From assembly GCA_028551475.1 (NCBI GenBank), contig CM052355.1, positions 13,207,023-13,271,022 on the forward strand: 64,000 nt of DNA, given 5' to 3'. The notes beneath the pieces were generated by a model that had not been told where the DNA came from, did no database searches, and was given only the letters and a program-made list of their open reading frames with translations. Within the stretch, counting starts at the first letter, position 1; each line of letters begins with the position of its first letter. Origin of the DNA: Casuarina equisetifolia (Eukaryota; Streptophyta; Magnoliopsida; Fagales; Casuarinaceae). Shown here piece after piece: positions 26,519-38,900 of the stretch. The position numbers and the translations under genes are program-made.

Positions 26519-29154
26519 TCAAACTATGAGGAACCAGAACTCCAACAGAAACAAAATCCAGGTAATGGCCCCCATACTCAGTGGTCGAGAACTTGAGGAA
26601 CCAACATCAGTGACGCCCACAAGGAACCTACAATCACCAACAGAAGGGTCTAGGAAAGTAACCATGCCAAGCCCATCAAAATCACAGCTCCGCGAATTTT
26701 GCATTTGCAGCTGATAGTAACTGTTGAATGCGTATGAGATATTTCCCTTTACTCCAATGCCATTACAAGATCCCCCATAGTTAAGTGTGGTGCAATCGGC
26801 AACACTACAGGCAAGTCTCATATGGTTCGTCACAGCATCCAAATTTGTAGATGGATTTGCCACACACCATCTAGATGGAAGATACTGAACATTCCTTGCA
26901 TTCTTTAGCAATCTGTTGCCCAAACCAAGGTTTAATGGATATTTAGCTTGGCCATCAAAGGAGAAAATACCCCAATGTCTCTCAAAGGCGCCTGGAAGTG
27001 TGCTCTTTGCACCTTCATCTAGCAGACTGAAGAGATAAATATCCATGGGTGGAACACCTGGCCTCAGTGGAGTTCCTTTGTTGCTTAGAACATGATTTAT
27101 TAGCCCTTGATTGAATACCCTTGCAGCAGTGACATTTGCACCAAGGGCTCCATCTGTAGGCCAACCAACCTCCCCAATAACTATAGGCATTTGGCCATAA
27201 CCTATTTTGCTGAGTGCTGCAATTAAAGTGTCAAAATTTCCATCAAATGCATTGGAGTAGACATTTGATCCATCTGTAACAGCATGGGTAGTGCCCTCAA
27301 AGAATGCATAGTCTTGTGGGAAATCTGAGTTCCCATAGAGGCTCAGAAATGGATAGATATTGACTACAAACGGGGAACCATTTGAGTTGAGGAATGAAAC
27401 AAGTTGTGTGATAATTTGGGCCAGTTCAGGTCGGAATGCACCTTGAGAAGGAAGATCAGCCTCATAGGCATCAGCGTTGCAAGGGACCACCAACTTTACA
27501 GATCCAGCAAGATTTGCTTTGGCCAAGGACTGTTGTATGTTGAGCAGTGCAGGCATGACATATGACAGATATTGACCTGAGTAACTAGTAAGGAAGGGCT
27601 CATTTCCTACTGCAACATACCTGTCATGACAAGATAACGAATGAATCGTTGAAAATTTGAACTTCTAATAGATATAGAAATTACAATATTTATTCTTAGA
27701 CGTGTTAGCGATTTTCTATGCATGGATACACATTAAATATTATCAACACGTCTAACACTCCAAAAAATGTTTAATGTAGTAATTTTTATTCCCCAATAAC
27801 ATCTGCTACCACTTAGCTTTTATCAAGGAGAGTAGAGAACTCCTATTGAAGAGCTCAGATCTAGTAGGTTTCCTGATGAAAGGGATTCAGAATAGGCTTT
27901 AATCACAGAGACAGGAAAATATGGGAATATCTAAATTGAGGACTATTTATGTCTCTAGCTTCTGAGGATGGTCAGACATAGCAAAAAAGACCACAAGTAT
28001 CGATACATTATGCAACAGAGTTTATGAAAGACTATTAATTTTGTGCTATCGATTTCACGACCGAAATTGAGATGACACTGGCTTGTTTAATGGCGTTTTA
28101 TATCGTAGATTATAAGAAAGCACCATTTGAGCATTTCAAATTTCATAGCTACAGCTACAAATACTACGAATACTATAACCCAATCCCAAAAGATTAAGGG
28201 TGAGCAAGCTTTTGATATTCAGAGATCAGCTGCGTCAGGACTACCAGAAGTCCAATCTGCATGAGAAGACAGAATAAAGACGGCTACTTAAAGTGATGAG
28301 ATATACCAATTGGACTAATCAATGGAAAATCTTATTGTTTACGGGAGAATAACAACACGGAATAGTTTTACTTTTAAGTAACATCTTAAATTTAAATTTC
28401 AGACCATCCCTGCTCAAATGCTATGATACACGGATGGAATAGATCGTGGAAACAGATAATATGAAATTAGCATAATCCTGGACGAAAAGGTCAAAGAGAC
28501 TTGATGACAATGTGTGGACTCGTAATAGAATTCAGTGCTCGATAGTAACAGGTACAGGTAAAGGTCAATGTCCTTTTACTTGGTTCCTACCAAATACTGG
28601 TTTGTGCTTCACTAAGGTGAGTCGATCATCCCACGTCTGAGAACGAAAAAAACAAAGGAAATAAGATCCAAAAATTAATCTTTTTTCCCCTCTCAATGTT
28701 TCTGAACGATCAGACAGGACCCCGAAGAAAAAGAAGTAATAGAACTGATGAGAAAACCAGAAACCGGTGTAAGAAGAGTGCGATACCTGATATCTGCACC
28801 ACCTTTACCCACATATGCGGACACGTTCTGGCGAACCCACAGATCAGAGGCCACAGTGGATGAGCTCAAGGCAGCCAGCATCTCGTTGGGAATACCAACC
28901 ATAACCTGAATCCCAGACCCCATGAGAGCCCTCAATACATCTGGCTCTGCTTCAAAAAGTTTCACTTTTGATATCTTGTTTTGCTTCAGGAGATCCACCA
29001 CGGTGGAAGGCTTCAGCTTGTGGAATGAAATGGTTCCCCAGTTCACCCCAATGGCCGATTCCGCCTTCAGATATGAGCTCGCAATAAGCACCAGAGAAAG
29101 CAGAGCTGCTGCAGCAAATCTGACCCTGGGCTCCAGCATCTTTGGCCGATTCAT
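26519..29154 (-). CDS. Beta-1,3-glucanase, GH17 with X8 domain, probably GPI-anchored
   Basis: Minus-strand exons are 28787-29154 and 26519-27620; 489 residues. It should hydrolyse callose (1,3-beta-glucan) at the cell surface or plasmodesmata. A signal peptide covers about residues 6-34 (AAAALLSLVLIASSYLKAES). The mature start AIGVNWGTISFHKL is the classic GH17 opening. The acid/base Glu is in VAVGNEP (E130) and the nucleophile in VIGEVGWPTDG (E273). The X8/CBM43 module runs from WCVANPS (residue 374) to CRFLVG with its Cys pattern intact. The last 17 residues are hydrophobic after a Ser run, as in GPI signals. The intron is about 1.17 kb and contains no recognised gene. The start at 29154 gives MNRPKMLEP; a second in-frame ATG at 29139 would give a better signal peptide. 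Confidence 0.93.
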
Positions 29155-32062
29155 TCATTCATACGTTTAAGGTTATTTGAAGCTGCGTCTCAGAGTACTG
29201 CTCCCCTTGGCCCAGAGAAGGAACAAGAACGCTTGCTTTCTGTCCCGTAATGAAGTTGAAGCGGGCGAAGAAGCAGGTACCACTGAAGAGCAGTGTGGGG
29301 CGTGGGCAACCACTGAGGACGAGTAAAGTAGAAGAAAACCCCAGAGAGAGTGTCATTGTCAGTAATTAATTTATTAATTAAGAGATAGTGTTGAAAGACG
29401 ACAACGCCCTCCCGGAGAGGTCGGTGCCAATGGCTACCCATCACCTGTTTCAAAGACCAATGCGCGTACGACGTGACCCGCCATCATCCTATTCAGTAGA
29501 GATAAAAAGGTAATGCCTTTGGCATGAAAATATCAGCCCAATCAAAGTGTATTAAGGGCAAAACACAAAACCCTGAAATAATGGTAGCAGCACGGTGTCG
29601 TTATCATTCATGAGCGACTCATTTTTGTCAGGTAGCGGCCGACATTCATGTGCAGTTTTGGAAGACGGGCGCACCTGTCCGCTGCATCTCGAGTGTGGGC
29701 CGAGGGGGGTGCGGCAGAGGGTCTAAAATCTCCGGCGCTACGTGTTACGTTGCATTCCGTACCTTGTCTATTTCCAACCACAACGTTAACATTGTCTACA
29801 AAACGATAACGAGTTTATCAGACAATGCTTTGAACCGTAAGTGCTAAGGTTTGACAAGGGGGCCTTCTCTTTTTCTGTTTCATACTCGAAGAATTAGAAA
29901 AGTTTCCTAATCGCCATGATTAAAGTTTTCGTGGAAGTTGCGTTACTTGCACAGCTCTAATGATTTCATGGGTCATGCGAGCAGGAGGTTTATATACACA
30001 GAAGACGCCTGGAGCGTGACAAAACAACATTTGAATGACTTATTCATGCGCTAACAAGTGTATTTCCAACAGTCTCTGCACATCTGATGGTTATCATTAT
30101 CTTATTGGCAATAGAGATTCTTTTGCCAGGAGCCCCATGATCCAAGGGAGACCATGCATAGACAGTCTTTCGACACGAAAGAGAAGGAACATGGTTCACC
30201 ATGTCCCCATTTGGTTTGTTTAGTACCTGGCAGCGCTCCTTTTGAGTCCCTCTTGTCACCTGTTTACCATTAGACAATCTTTTGACCATGCATAGACAGT
30301 CTTTTGACACGAAAGACAAGTAACATGGTTCACAATGTCCTAAGTTGGTTTGTCTAGTACCCAAGTTCTGAAGGGAGTAAGTTGCCTCCCGGGCCATTGT
30401 TTTCCTCCAGGAGTCATCATATTCGTATTCCTAGGCAGATCGTGCTTTTACCTTTTTCTGTGCTCGCTGCCTATTTTGTTTGTTAGCTTATCTTTACACA
30501 CCTTATGAGCATCTGAAGGCGGTGGCAGCCCCAAATTATTCCAGTTATCTTGTTGTGGAGTGGGATGTGAACAAGAAGGTGCCGATTCCAAGCAAGTTTA
30601 TTTGTTTTGCTTCACCTGGCAAGCACCTAGACTGCAAAGTAAAGGACACTTTTAATTTATTCCATCCTCTGCTGATGTTTCGTTTTCGAAAGCACATGGT
30701 AAACGCCATACTAGATTCCCTACCATTTACAAAGCGGTAAAGCATCTGGTTACCCATCTTTTGAAAAGGGGTGCTCAAGATGATCAGCAATGTGCAGAAG
30801 ATTATTTATAGCTAGAAACAAGGAAAGACCATTTGCAATTCATTGGAAAGCGATTTTACTTCGTGATTCCCCATTCAGAGGAACCTTTTGCTTTTTTAGT
30901 ATATCTGTTTGTGGAAAGAAGCATTTGATTGGCAATTACACTGTTCCATATACCCAGGACAAACTTGTTTAGAACTCATCTCCACTCACCAGTCAAAACA
31001 GAGGGCCAGCATTTCCATTGCTGCTTTTGCACAAAGATACTCCTGTGACCGGGATTTGGCACAAAGTAGGGGGTATGAGGGGTCCCGGAATCCAACCCTG
31101 ACATATCACCACTGGAGATAATAATATCGATAGCTATCCTTGAAATCGAGAATATATGATCTTTTGCGAATGGTTGCCATGGCATTGTTCGTGCTAGGAC
31201 TAGTAAAACAATTAAGTTTAGGTGCATGATCATAATATACTATAACAAATAAAAGAGCATCTACATAATTGTGTAAATTAAAGTTTCTTTCTTTAAATAT
31301 ATAAAGTATAGAAAACTTACAAGCTGAGACACTTCAGTGAGAAAGCTCTCTTGGGGGGCTGGTTGGTGGTTTGAAAACCCCTTGAGTTTGGTTGCAGAAA
31401 CTTATGGACTTTTCATGAGTGCTGCATAGATTCTAGGCAATAAGAGTATTTCATGAGATGTTACTTTATTGATGAGAGAAAAAATAAGAAAAAATCTATA
31501 AGAAGAGATTACTAGAGATCTAAAATCTTTTATTGATTTGAACCACTTTAAATTTACTGTATCTGTATTGTTTTATATTTGATTTATATGTAGATGATGA
31601 TGTAATTTAATGAATCCTCAATAATTTCTAACAATCAAAGAACTTGTAAGGGATTCGAGACACCCCTCACCTAATAAATTACCAATTCCCCACCCCCACT
31701 CCCACCCCTCATAAATTTAAAAATAAAAAATAAAAAACAGTTCATAGCAAGACATACACAAATTGTAACCAGCTTATTATTAGGATAAGAAAAAACATCA
31801 TAGCACTTCGCTTGCCTTTTTTCATGCCATACTTACAGCAATCAAATCCTGCCACAACAGCCCTACACTATACTCATCTGACTCCGATATAATTACCTTC
31901 CTGCTATTGCCTTTATTGCTGCCAAAACTTAAAATATCACCTACAGTAATCTGAAAGTCTGGACCCATAAAAGTATTTTGTTTTAGCTCTACCCGTAATC
32001 ATATATGAAATAGCAGACGGTATGTGAGACGCTCTTCATGGAGAACTGCCTGGGTTCCATGT
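29155..32062. other. Intergenic region between GH17 and PFK genes
   Basis: The first 200 bases are the GH17 leader and include an out-of-frame minus-strand ORF at 29159-29356. A 78-base direct repeat lies at 30150 and 30284. An 86-codon + frame at 30480-30740 has no known relatives that I recognise. From 31,240 to 31,750 the DNA is AT-rich. The last few hundred bases are the PFK 3' UTR and flank. Confidence 0.5.
30150..30361. repeat. 78-bp direct repeat, two copies 134 bp apart
   Basis: Copies at 30150-30227 and 30284-30361 both begin GACCATGCATAGACAGTCTT and end TAGTACC. They differ at about eight positions by eye and contain no indels. No gene is recognised in or around them. They suggest an old local duplication. 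Confidence 0.85.
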
Positions 32063-34684
32063 CTAGTTCCTCTCAAAATCAGGCTGGTTAGTGACAGATC
32101 TGACCCATGCCCATTTGTGGTCTTTTACGTCAACTTCATTCTTAGCCTGTGCAACCTCCTCCAATGGTATATAGGCATAGCTTCCATTTATAGGACCAGC
32201 AACAATTCCGGTGTGCCCTGCCATAACCCCATGAATTGCCGAGTGTGCTAGAAGGGTACAATAAAGGTTATCCGTAGCATTTGCAGGAACTGCGCGTATC
32301 ATGTATGTTGGATCTATGTACTTCACCGTGAACAACTCATCCGGATGGGTTCTTTTCCACCAACTGTTTAGCTCTGACTTCAGCCACCCACCAACGTCTA
32401 AGAAGACCGGGTTGCCAGATTCATCCCTCTCCTCCTTCTGTGCATCAGTCCTTGGTATCATATCTTGTCCAGCTCCCTCAGCAACAACTAGCACGACATG
32501 CCCATTCTCCATCAACTGCTGCTCCAGAAATTCAAACAGCCCTCCTTTTCCTTCCAAGTAAAACTTAGTCTCAGGAATCAAGCAGCAGTCAACATCACGG
32601 CTGCTCAAGGTTGCTTGAAGAGCAATGTGCCCTGTGCTACGACCCATTAGCTTCACTAGGCCTATTCCATTAACTGCACTCTGAGCTTCCACATGAGCTG
32701 CACTGATTGCTTGCTGTGCCATTTCCACTGCCGTCTGAAATCCAAATGATCTGTCAATGATCCCAATATCATTGTCTACCGTTTTGGGGATTCCAACAAC
32801 TGCAATATTCAATTTCCTACGACGAATTTCATCAAATATCTTCACAGCACCCCTCATCGTGCCATCTCCACCTATGATATACAGCTGTTGAACATATGGG
32901 GGAAGATCAAACAGAGGAATCCCGTTAAAATTTTTGATACAATTAAGAATACTTTAGCTGCAAAAACCGATCATCATTGGCAGTTGAATATCTGCCTCAT
33001 GTACAAGAAAATAAATTTTAACTTAATGAATGACTATAAATTTGAAAGGAATACAAATAATCCTGGAATGGTGGTAAGAATTGTATGGAAAAACTCCAAA
33101 CACCTTGACTGGATCTAGGTTCCTTCTAAACTATTGGACCTTCTAGTTTAAACACAATTTGGAACACTTGAGTGTAGGTTCTTGCTTTAACCAGGCTCTA
33201 GAATCATTAATTTCTCCTCATTTGTTCTTCTCTTGCTAATGACAAATTTTCCTCGATATTTCTTTCTGCAAAGCGCCCTCAACTCCTGTAATTTTATAAC
33301 AATGACCACACATTATGCCTTTTATCCACCAAGGCCCAGTACCTTTTCAGTGACATTTCAAGTGATAAAACCGTTCACAACAGATGACTTTTTCACTGTC
33401 AAGCCTCGTGAGGGGTGTTTTACACATTGCATAAAGGAATCAATGTTAGGAAAAAAGATACGGATGTCTCGACATTGAAGAAATTATGATGACTCGAACA
33501 ATCATACAAACGGCTGTTGGGCAGTGGCAGCAGCAGGCGCCTGCAGAGATTTAATGTTAGGTCCTTCAATATCTAAGGACACTTGATTCATCATTTGAGT
33601 GGTTTAAAAGATCGAGAAAAAAGAATAAGTTTACCTAAGCCCCGTAGACTATTCCATAAAGCAACGGCCAACTTTAGTATGTTGCCGAATTCCTAGATTC
33701 TCTAAGTGCTACTTCAATTTGAAGTCTCAAGTAGGGGTTCTACTGTTTTGCCACAATCTAGGTCATTTCAATCCTAAACCTCTCCCAGTTTGTGTTCATT
33801 AACAACTAGAAAACCTGGGATATTTGAGAAATATACATAAGTAAACATCAGAGATAAGCTGGCTTCAATATCTCAATCAATTTGAGCAAGACCAAAGCCT
33901 TTTCCAAGGTAACAGATGCAATAAAGAAACCAGAGTTCCATGAATTTCAGAGGATCTAGAGAAGCACATACAATCCAAGCTGAGAACTCAATTGATCATC
34001 TCTAATGTAAAACCGAAGTTAAGAACTTCAACGCAAATTACGTGTCAGGGCGTATCAGAGTAGAAGGAGAGACGAAACCTGGTTATATCCACGTTCCTGG
34101 ATAGCATCAACAATCTTGTGAAGGTCAAAACCGCCCCTCGAGGTCTCAAGCACAGATCCACCCTTCTTGTGCCAGTCGTCGACCAGCTTGGGATTCAGCT
34201 TCACTGGCTCAGTGGAATAGAAGCCCCTGTACCCAGCCTTCACTCCGAATATCTGACGCAAGCCGTAGAGGTCCCAGAGGCCCACGACCAGCTCCCTGAT
34301 GACAGTGTTCATACCTGGGCAGAGGCCACCGCACGAAACGATGGCAGCTCGGATTCGAGGCGGGTCGAAGTAGATTCGGGGGCGCGGGCCGGCTCGCTGG
34401 TAGGCGCAGGATTGAGGGGGAGAGGAACCATCGTAGAGGATGTGACGGAGGACAACGTCAGTATGGGTGACGTAGAAGCCATCGGAAGGGTGGTAGAATG
34501 GATTGTAGTCCAGAGGGTTTGGGTGGGTCTGTAGGTCAGGGAGGTAATCAGTGAGGTGGGGTAGTTTCACTACAGAGAACCTCAAAGCCCTGTTGGCCTT
34601 ATCGTTGTCGGCGTTGGAAAGATTGCATTCCGCTGCGTGGGACGCTGCAGTGAGGTTGGTGGCTTCTGGGTATGAAACGGCCAT
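32063..34684 (-). CDS. PFK: ATP-dependent 6-phosphofructokinase, plant type
   Basis: Minus-strand exons are 34079-34684 and 32063-32884, joined by a 1.19 kb intron; 475 residues. It phosphorylates fructose 6-phosphate to fructose 1,6-bisphosphate with ATP in glycolysis. N-terminal LPHLTDYLPDLQTHPNPLDY is the plant PFK signature. Catalytic-core motifs are CGGLCPGMNTVIREL (about residues 118-132), IIGGDGTMRGA (GGDGT at 207-211), PKTVDNDI with the catalytic Asp pair (235-242), FGFQTAVE, LMGRSTGHIAL and FTVKYIDPTYMIRA. The Gly of GGDGT marks ATP rather than pyrophosphate use. There is no clear plastid transit peptide, so the enzyme is probably cytosolic, close to the Arabidopsis PFK2 group from memory. 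The stop follows VTNQPDFERN, as expected for that group. Confidence 0.95.
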
Positions 34685-35264
34685 GGCTGCTCCTCTTCTT
34701 CCTACCGCAGAGACGAAGCGAGATTCAGAGAGGCGCGTGAGCCGCGCTTCGAAGTTGAGCAGTTTTTGTTACATAGGCGGTCGCTCTACATCGGTGACAC
34801 ACTGGTACTGGTACAAGGTTGCAGGAGGGCGACACGTTGCGGGGCCGAGGGGAGTGGGAACCGTTTGAAATGGGCCTACTTTTAAAAGACCAAAGCAACT
34901 TCGTTTGCTCTTACAGGGAGCCATTTCAAGCAGGATTGGGAAATTCTAACCCTCAGATTTGAGATCCGACGGAGTTGAATAAGTATGTTGTAAAATTAAA
35001 AAAGAGAAAATTTCAAAAAAAAAAAAAAAAAAAAAGCATCTTTTACTTCTATGACAACAATAGTGTTATTTTTCATGCATGATGAATTTGCCAAAAAGGA
35101 GCCACTCCTAATGACCCCTGGCTACATACATCCTTTTTACAACTTGATGATTAGGGAAAATAAAACAACCAAGATGAGTAAATCTTGCAGAAGAAACTCT
35201 CTACTACTAAAGGCGATATCCACATTTGACCTTTAGCGTGCCATGAATAAGTGTTTCCCAGCTC
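34685..35264. other. PFK promoter side and HMA-protein 3' flank
   Basis: This region holds the PFK 5' region on the minus strand and the 3' flank of the small HMA gene. An A-run covers roughly 35017-35035. No further gene is recognised. Confidence 0.5.
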
Positions 35265-35951
35265 CTAGCTTGATTTCACCGCTTCTACACTGACGATATC
35301 GGTGTGCCCGACCTTCTTCCTCAGTCTCGTAGCTAGGTTTACAGCATCAACTCCATCTCCAATCACCTCCACCTTATCTTTGTTCGCTCCCAGTCCCACA
35401 TAGCTCACGCCTGCATTGCAAATGAAGCCTATTTAATTAATAGGAGTCTAAACTATAACATATTTCATGATGCTCAAGCTTTTAACCTTGTGGTCCAGAA
35501 AGACAGACAATTAATTTAATTAATGAAAAGCAGAAAGTGATGCAATAATCACTGCAAGCTGGCGCTAGGAAGAACCCATGACTAGAATTTTTTTGTACAC
35601 TGTGACTCTTTCATGAGCCAAGGCTTCACATGGCTACGCAAAGTTAATTAATATGAGCCATAAAAACAGGCCCAAAAAAATAGGAGTTTTACGCCGTAAG
35701 AGGCCAAGCTCTGCGCAGTTGCACCATTTGAAGATCTAAACAGCGTGTTTGAAAAGCAGATAATACTAACCATTTGCTTCAGAGACAACCTGGAGTGCCT
35801 TGCTTTGACATTTTTTGCAGTTCATCTGCAACTTCATCACAATCTTTTGCTGCGAATCAGACCAGGGAAGGTGTCACGAGATACAGAATATGCTTATGAA
35901 TGAACCCAAAAGAACAAACAATATCCGCTTGCTTGCAAATGATACCTTCAT
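35265..35951 (-). CDS. Small heavy-metal-associated (HMA) domain protein
   Basis: Minus-strand exons are 35946-35951 (6 bases, Met-Lys), 35771-35849 and 35265-35410; 76 residues. The frame stays intact across both introns. The product is a single HMA fold: MKQKIVMKLQMNCKKCQ, with the metal-type CxxC at residues 13-16, then KALQVVSEANGVSYVGL, a KVEVIGDGVDAV strand-helix pair, and a Lys-rich C-terminus ending VEAVKSS. Proteins of this size and layout are plant HMPs/HIPP relatives that bind metals or act in stress and pathogen responses. No C-terminal CaaX box is present, so it is not isoprenylated. The tiny first exon is why simple ORF searches miss the gene. Metal specificity is unknown. Confidence 0.88.
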
Positions 35952-38900
35952 ATTGATGACTCTTATTGTTCGTCCTCTCCAACAGCCAACGAAGAAGAAC
36001 ACACAATTCTGCTCGGAGAACTAACTCTTCTGAAGAAAGAGGAGGGAAGAGCTCGCCTTATAAAGAACTCCAACCTCCTCCTTTAAGGAAACCATTCACA
36101 TTGACTTCCTATGGCGGTCAACAAGTCATGAGAACAGACAACATTTTCCTTGCGGAGCACGTGACAATCTGGTTCTAGAAACTTTCCCCGGTGTTTCCTT
36201 CGGCCTTCTGCCTTGGTCTTCGTCTCCGAGCCGCGTCCATACCGCGTAAACGAAAATCTCTGGCCATGGACAGTGCCATTGAAGTTTCACAATATTTTTT
36301 AAAAAAAAAAAAAACGCTTCCCAAGGCCCAGAAGACTCGTTGAACTTCTTTTGGTCTTAATTTGAATAGCCGGACTGTCAAGTTCTTTTACAGATTTCAC
36401 GGGATAGAGGGGTCCGCTACCGATCTGTTCATACAATCATTTTTTTGTTGCTGATCAGTTCGCAAGACTAGGCAGCAAAGAAGACTTAATAGCTTCATTC
36501 TACACAGGCACCCACAGAGTGGTGCACATTTAGAATGTAGTTTTGTATAACTGGCGGCCACCCGGTGTTCACTTCAAGTTTTCCTAGTATTCATCCGTGT
36601 GAACACGGATGTTTCCTAGTATTGGTTGACGACTTCTTTGAGTTGACTAGATAGTACTTGAGACTTGCCCGTCAAGCAAGTTCTATTCACTAAAAATAAT
36701 TTGGAACACAAAAATATCAAACTGCTGCTCCCATGCGTATGTTTGGTTCCACCAAACGATTGAACGAACAGTCCTTAACTGAAAGATGCATAATAGGTGG
36801 GGTTTATTTCTATTAAGACTACTTTTTTTTATATTTTTCACAAATGAAAAAAAAAACACCATTAAAAACCATTTTTACCACCAAATTAAATGCATTCCTT
36901 TTCATGAAAATTTGCTAGGTGGCTATTTAACACACATTTAAATTGGTAACAGATATCAAATCTTCGTCCGTAAGCATATTTTATGCGTAGTGAAGTTTTC
37001 CATTTGCATGAATTTATTCATTAAATCAACCTATTCAAGCAATATATTTGTATTTTATTTTTCCATGTTACATTTTTTAGTAAATAAAATTATTTGTTAT
37101 TTAATTATTTAAGGTGAAATAGAGATATTGTTGATTTTCAACATGAACTTAAACAAGAAAATTTTTTTTTTCCAGTATCAGGTTGGAAGTACGAACAAAA
37201 TGTTAGAGTTCTTTACATTTAAGCAAATGCAACTAAATATGTTATCCTTCTTAATGGGTTTAACTGATTTAATTGTTGAAATTTTTCGTCATCGTAAAAA
37301 AGAAAATAAATAATATTTCCTTATTCCAAAGAGGTAGGGCTATATGTATTATTTTATCTACAAAATACATATAGAATTCTTTGAGAAAATCTTTTGAATG
37401 CTTTAAGCATTGTCCAACTTTAGGCCAACTAGTTGTGTCGTATTTCTTAGTCTAGATGATATATAAAGTAGGATCTCTTTACAGGCTACGTTAACTATCT
37501 GAATTTCTTTCATCACTTCCAATAAATCTGACTTTAATACGGTTGTTCTGTAGCTTAAAGGGGAATAAAGAGCACTATAATAATAAAAAGATTAGTAGTT
37601 TATACATGACTATATGTATCTCTTTACCTATTAACCTATATTTTTCTCTTCTTCTTCCTGCATTTCTTTTCTTTTCTTTTTCAGCCTATAAAACCTACAT
37701 ATTATATAAAATGAAAAAGTAGAGCCTAACAGGATGGCAGCTTTTACAAACACCTAAGAAAAGACCAGATTTTTTTTTGGTACCAAGTTGGTTGACATTT
37801 TTTTCCCTCATACCCACATTATACGTAAGAACACATACTATCCCGGAGCCCTTTTTTCATTTTTTTTTTCCCATCTTGATTACCAGACCACAGGAAAGCT
37901 CGAATGCTGAAGAACCCATAATCATATTTGAGGCTTGAGTTAATATTTAGCAAAATAGGGACCACAATTCCAGAGAAATCAATTTTTTTAGATTTAGAAC
38001 ATTGTTGTCCCTTAAGTCTAGGTTTAAGCATTATTGGCACTTAACTGAAAAAAATTACAAATCAAGCTGGATAAATATATAAAAGAATACCCAGTTTATA
38101 TACATGTACAAGGAAATTAAACGAAAAGTTGTTTGAGATGATATATGCTTAAACAGTATTACTAGCTCATAAATTATAAACTAAAGTCTGCAATAGCACT
38201 CCTATTTGAGATATGTGCTCCGTATCACTAGTGCATAATATGTTGACAGAAAAAGAAAGTGGTTCATTTCGTTGCCCCCAAATTTGACAAAATACATTGC
38301 ATTGAAGAAGAACAACTAGTGCATTACCAAGTCTTCGTCAATCTAAATAAATAGAGTGACTTTTCTAAGTACTTATTTTACTCTTGGCGTGACTATTAGG
38401 GGCTGAATTTCTTCTGTCTCTGTTAGAAAAGGTTGTAAACGCCTCTGGATTGGAGGGAAGAGTTGTTATCGAGATGGGATTTTGCATGTCCACGATCAAG
38501 TCTAGCACTAGAATTCGCAGCAGCACTTTGCTTTTGGGTCTGTATAATCTTAAGCTTTTTGGTAAGGCCATGTGAATGGATGGGTATAGAATTCCGCTTT
38601 TACCAAGGCCAGAATGCCATTGGTTGCTTTTCGCCCCTCCTTTGGACTATTCGTTTAACTTGACTCATAAAGCATGGAATTATTGGGTTTTGCATCATAG
38701 CCATACGCACGAGCCTAAGTGGAGACTATTCTTAATTGGTTTCCCTTGACTAAATCTTTGATCAGTCGCTGCTTTCTTCCAGGTTCCCATCTCCTCTCAG
38801 CTTGTGGGGTCGATGGGACCCGTCGGGCATGGTGTGATGGGGATGTCCTGTCTTTGGACAAGAAAGGTTGAAAGATGGGCGCAGTTTGGCAAGAACCTTG

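Noticed and set aside
30480..30740. 86-codon + frame with protein-like composition
   Set aside because: No known relatives recognised and the starting Met is not a genuine ATG (TTG).
34118..34534. 138-codon + frame antisense to PFK exon 1
   Set aside because: Shadow of the GC-rich PFK coding exon.
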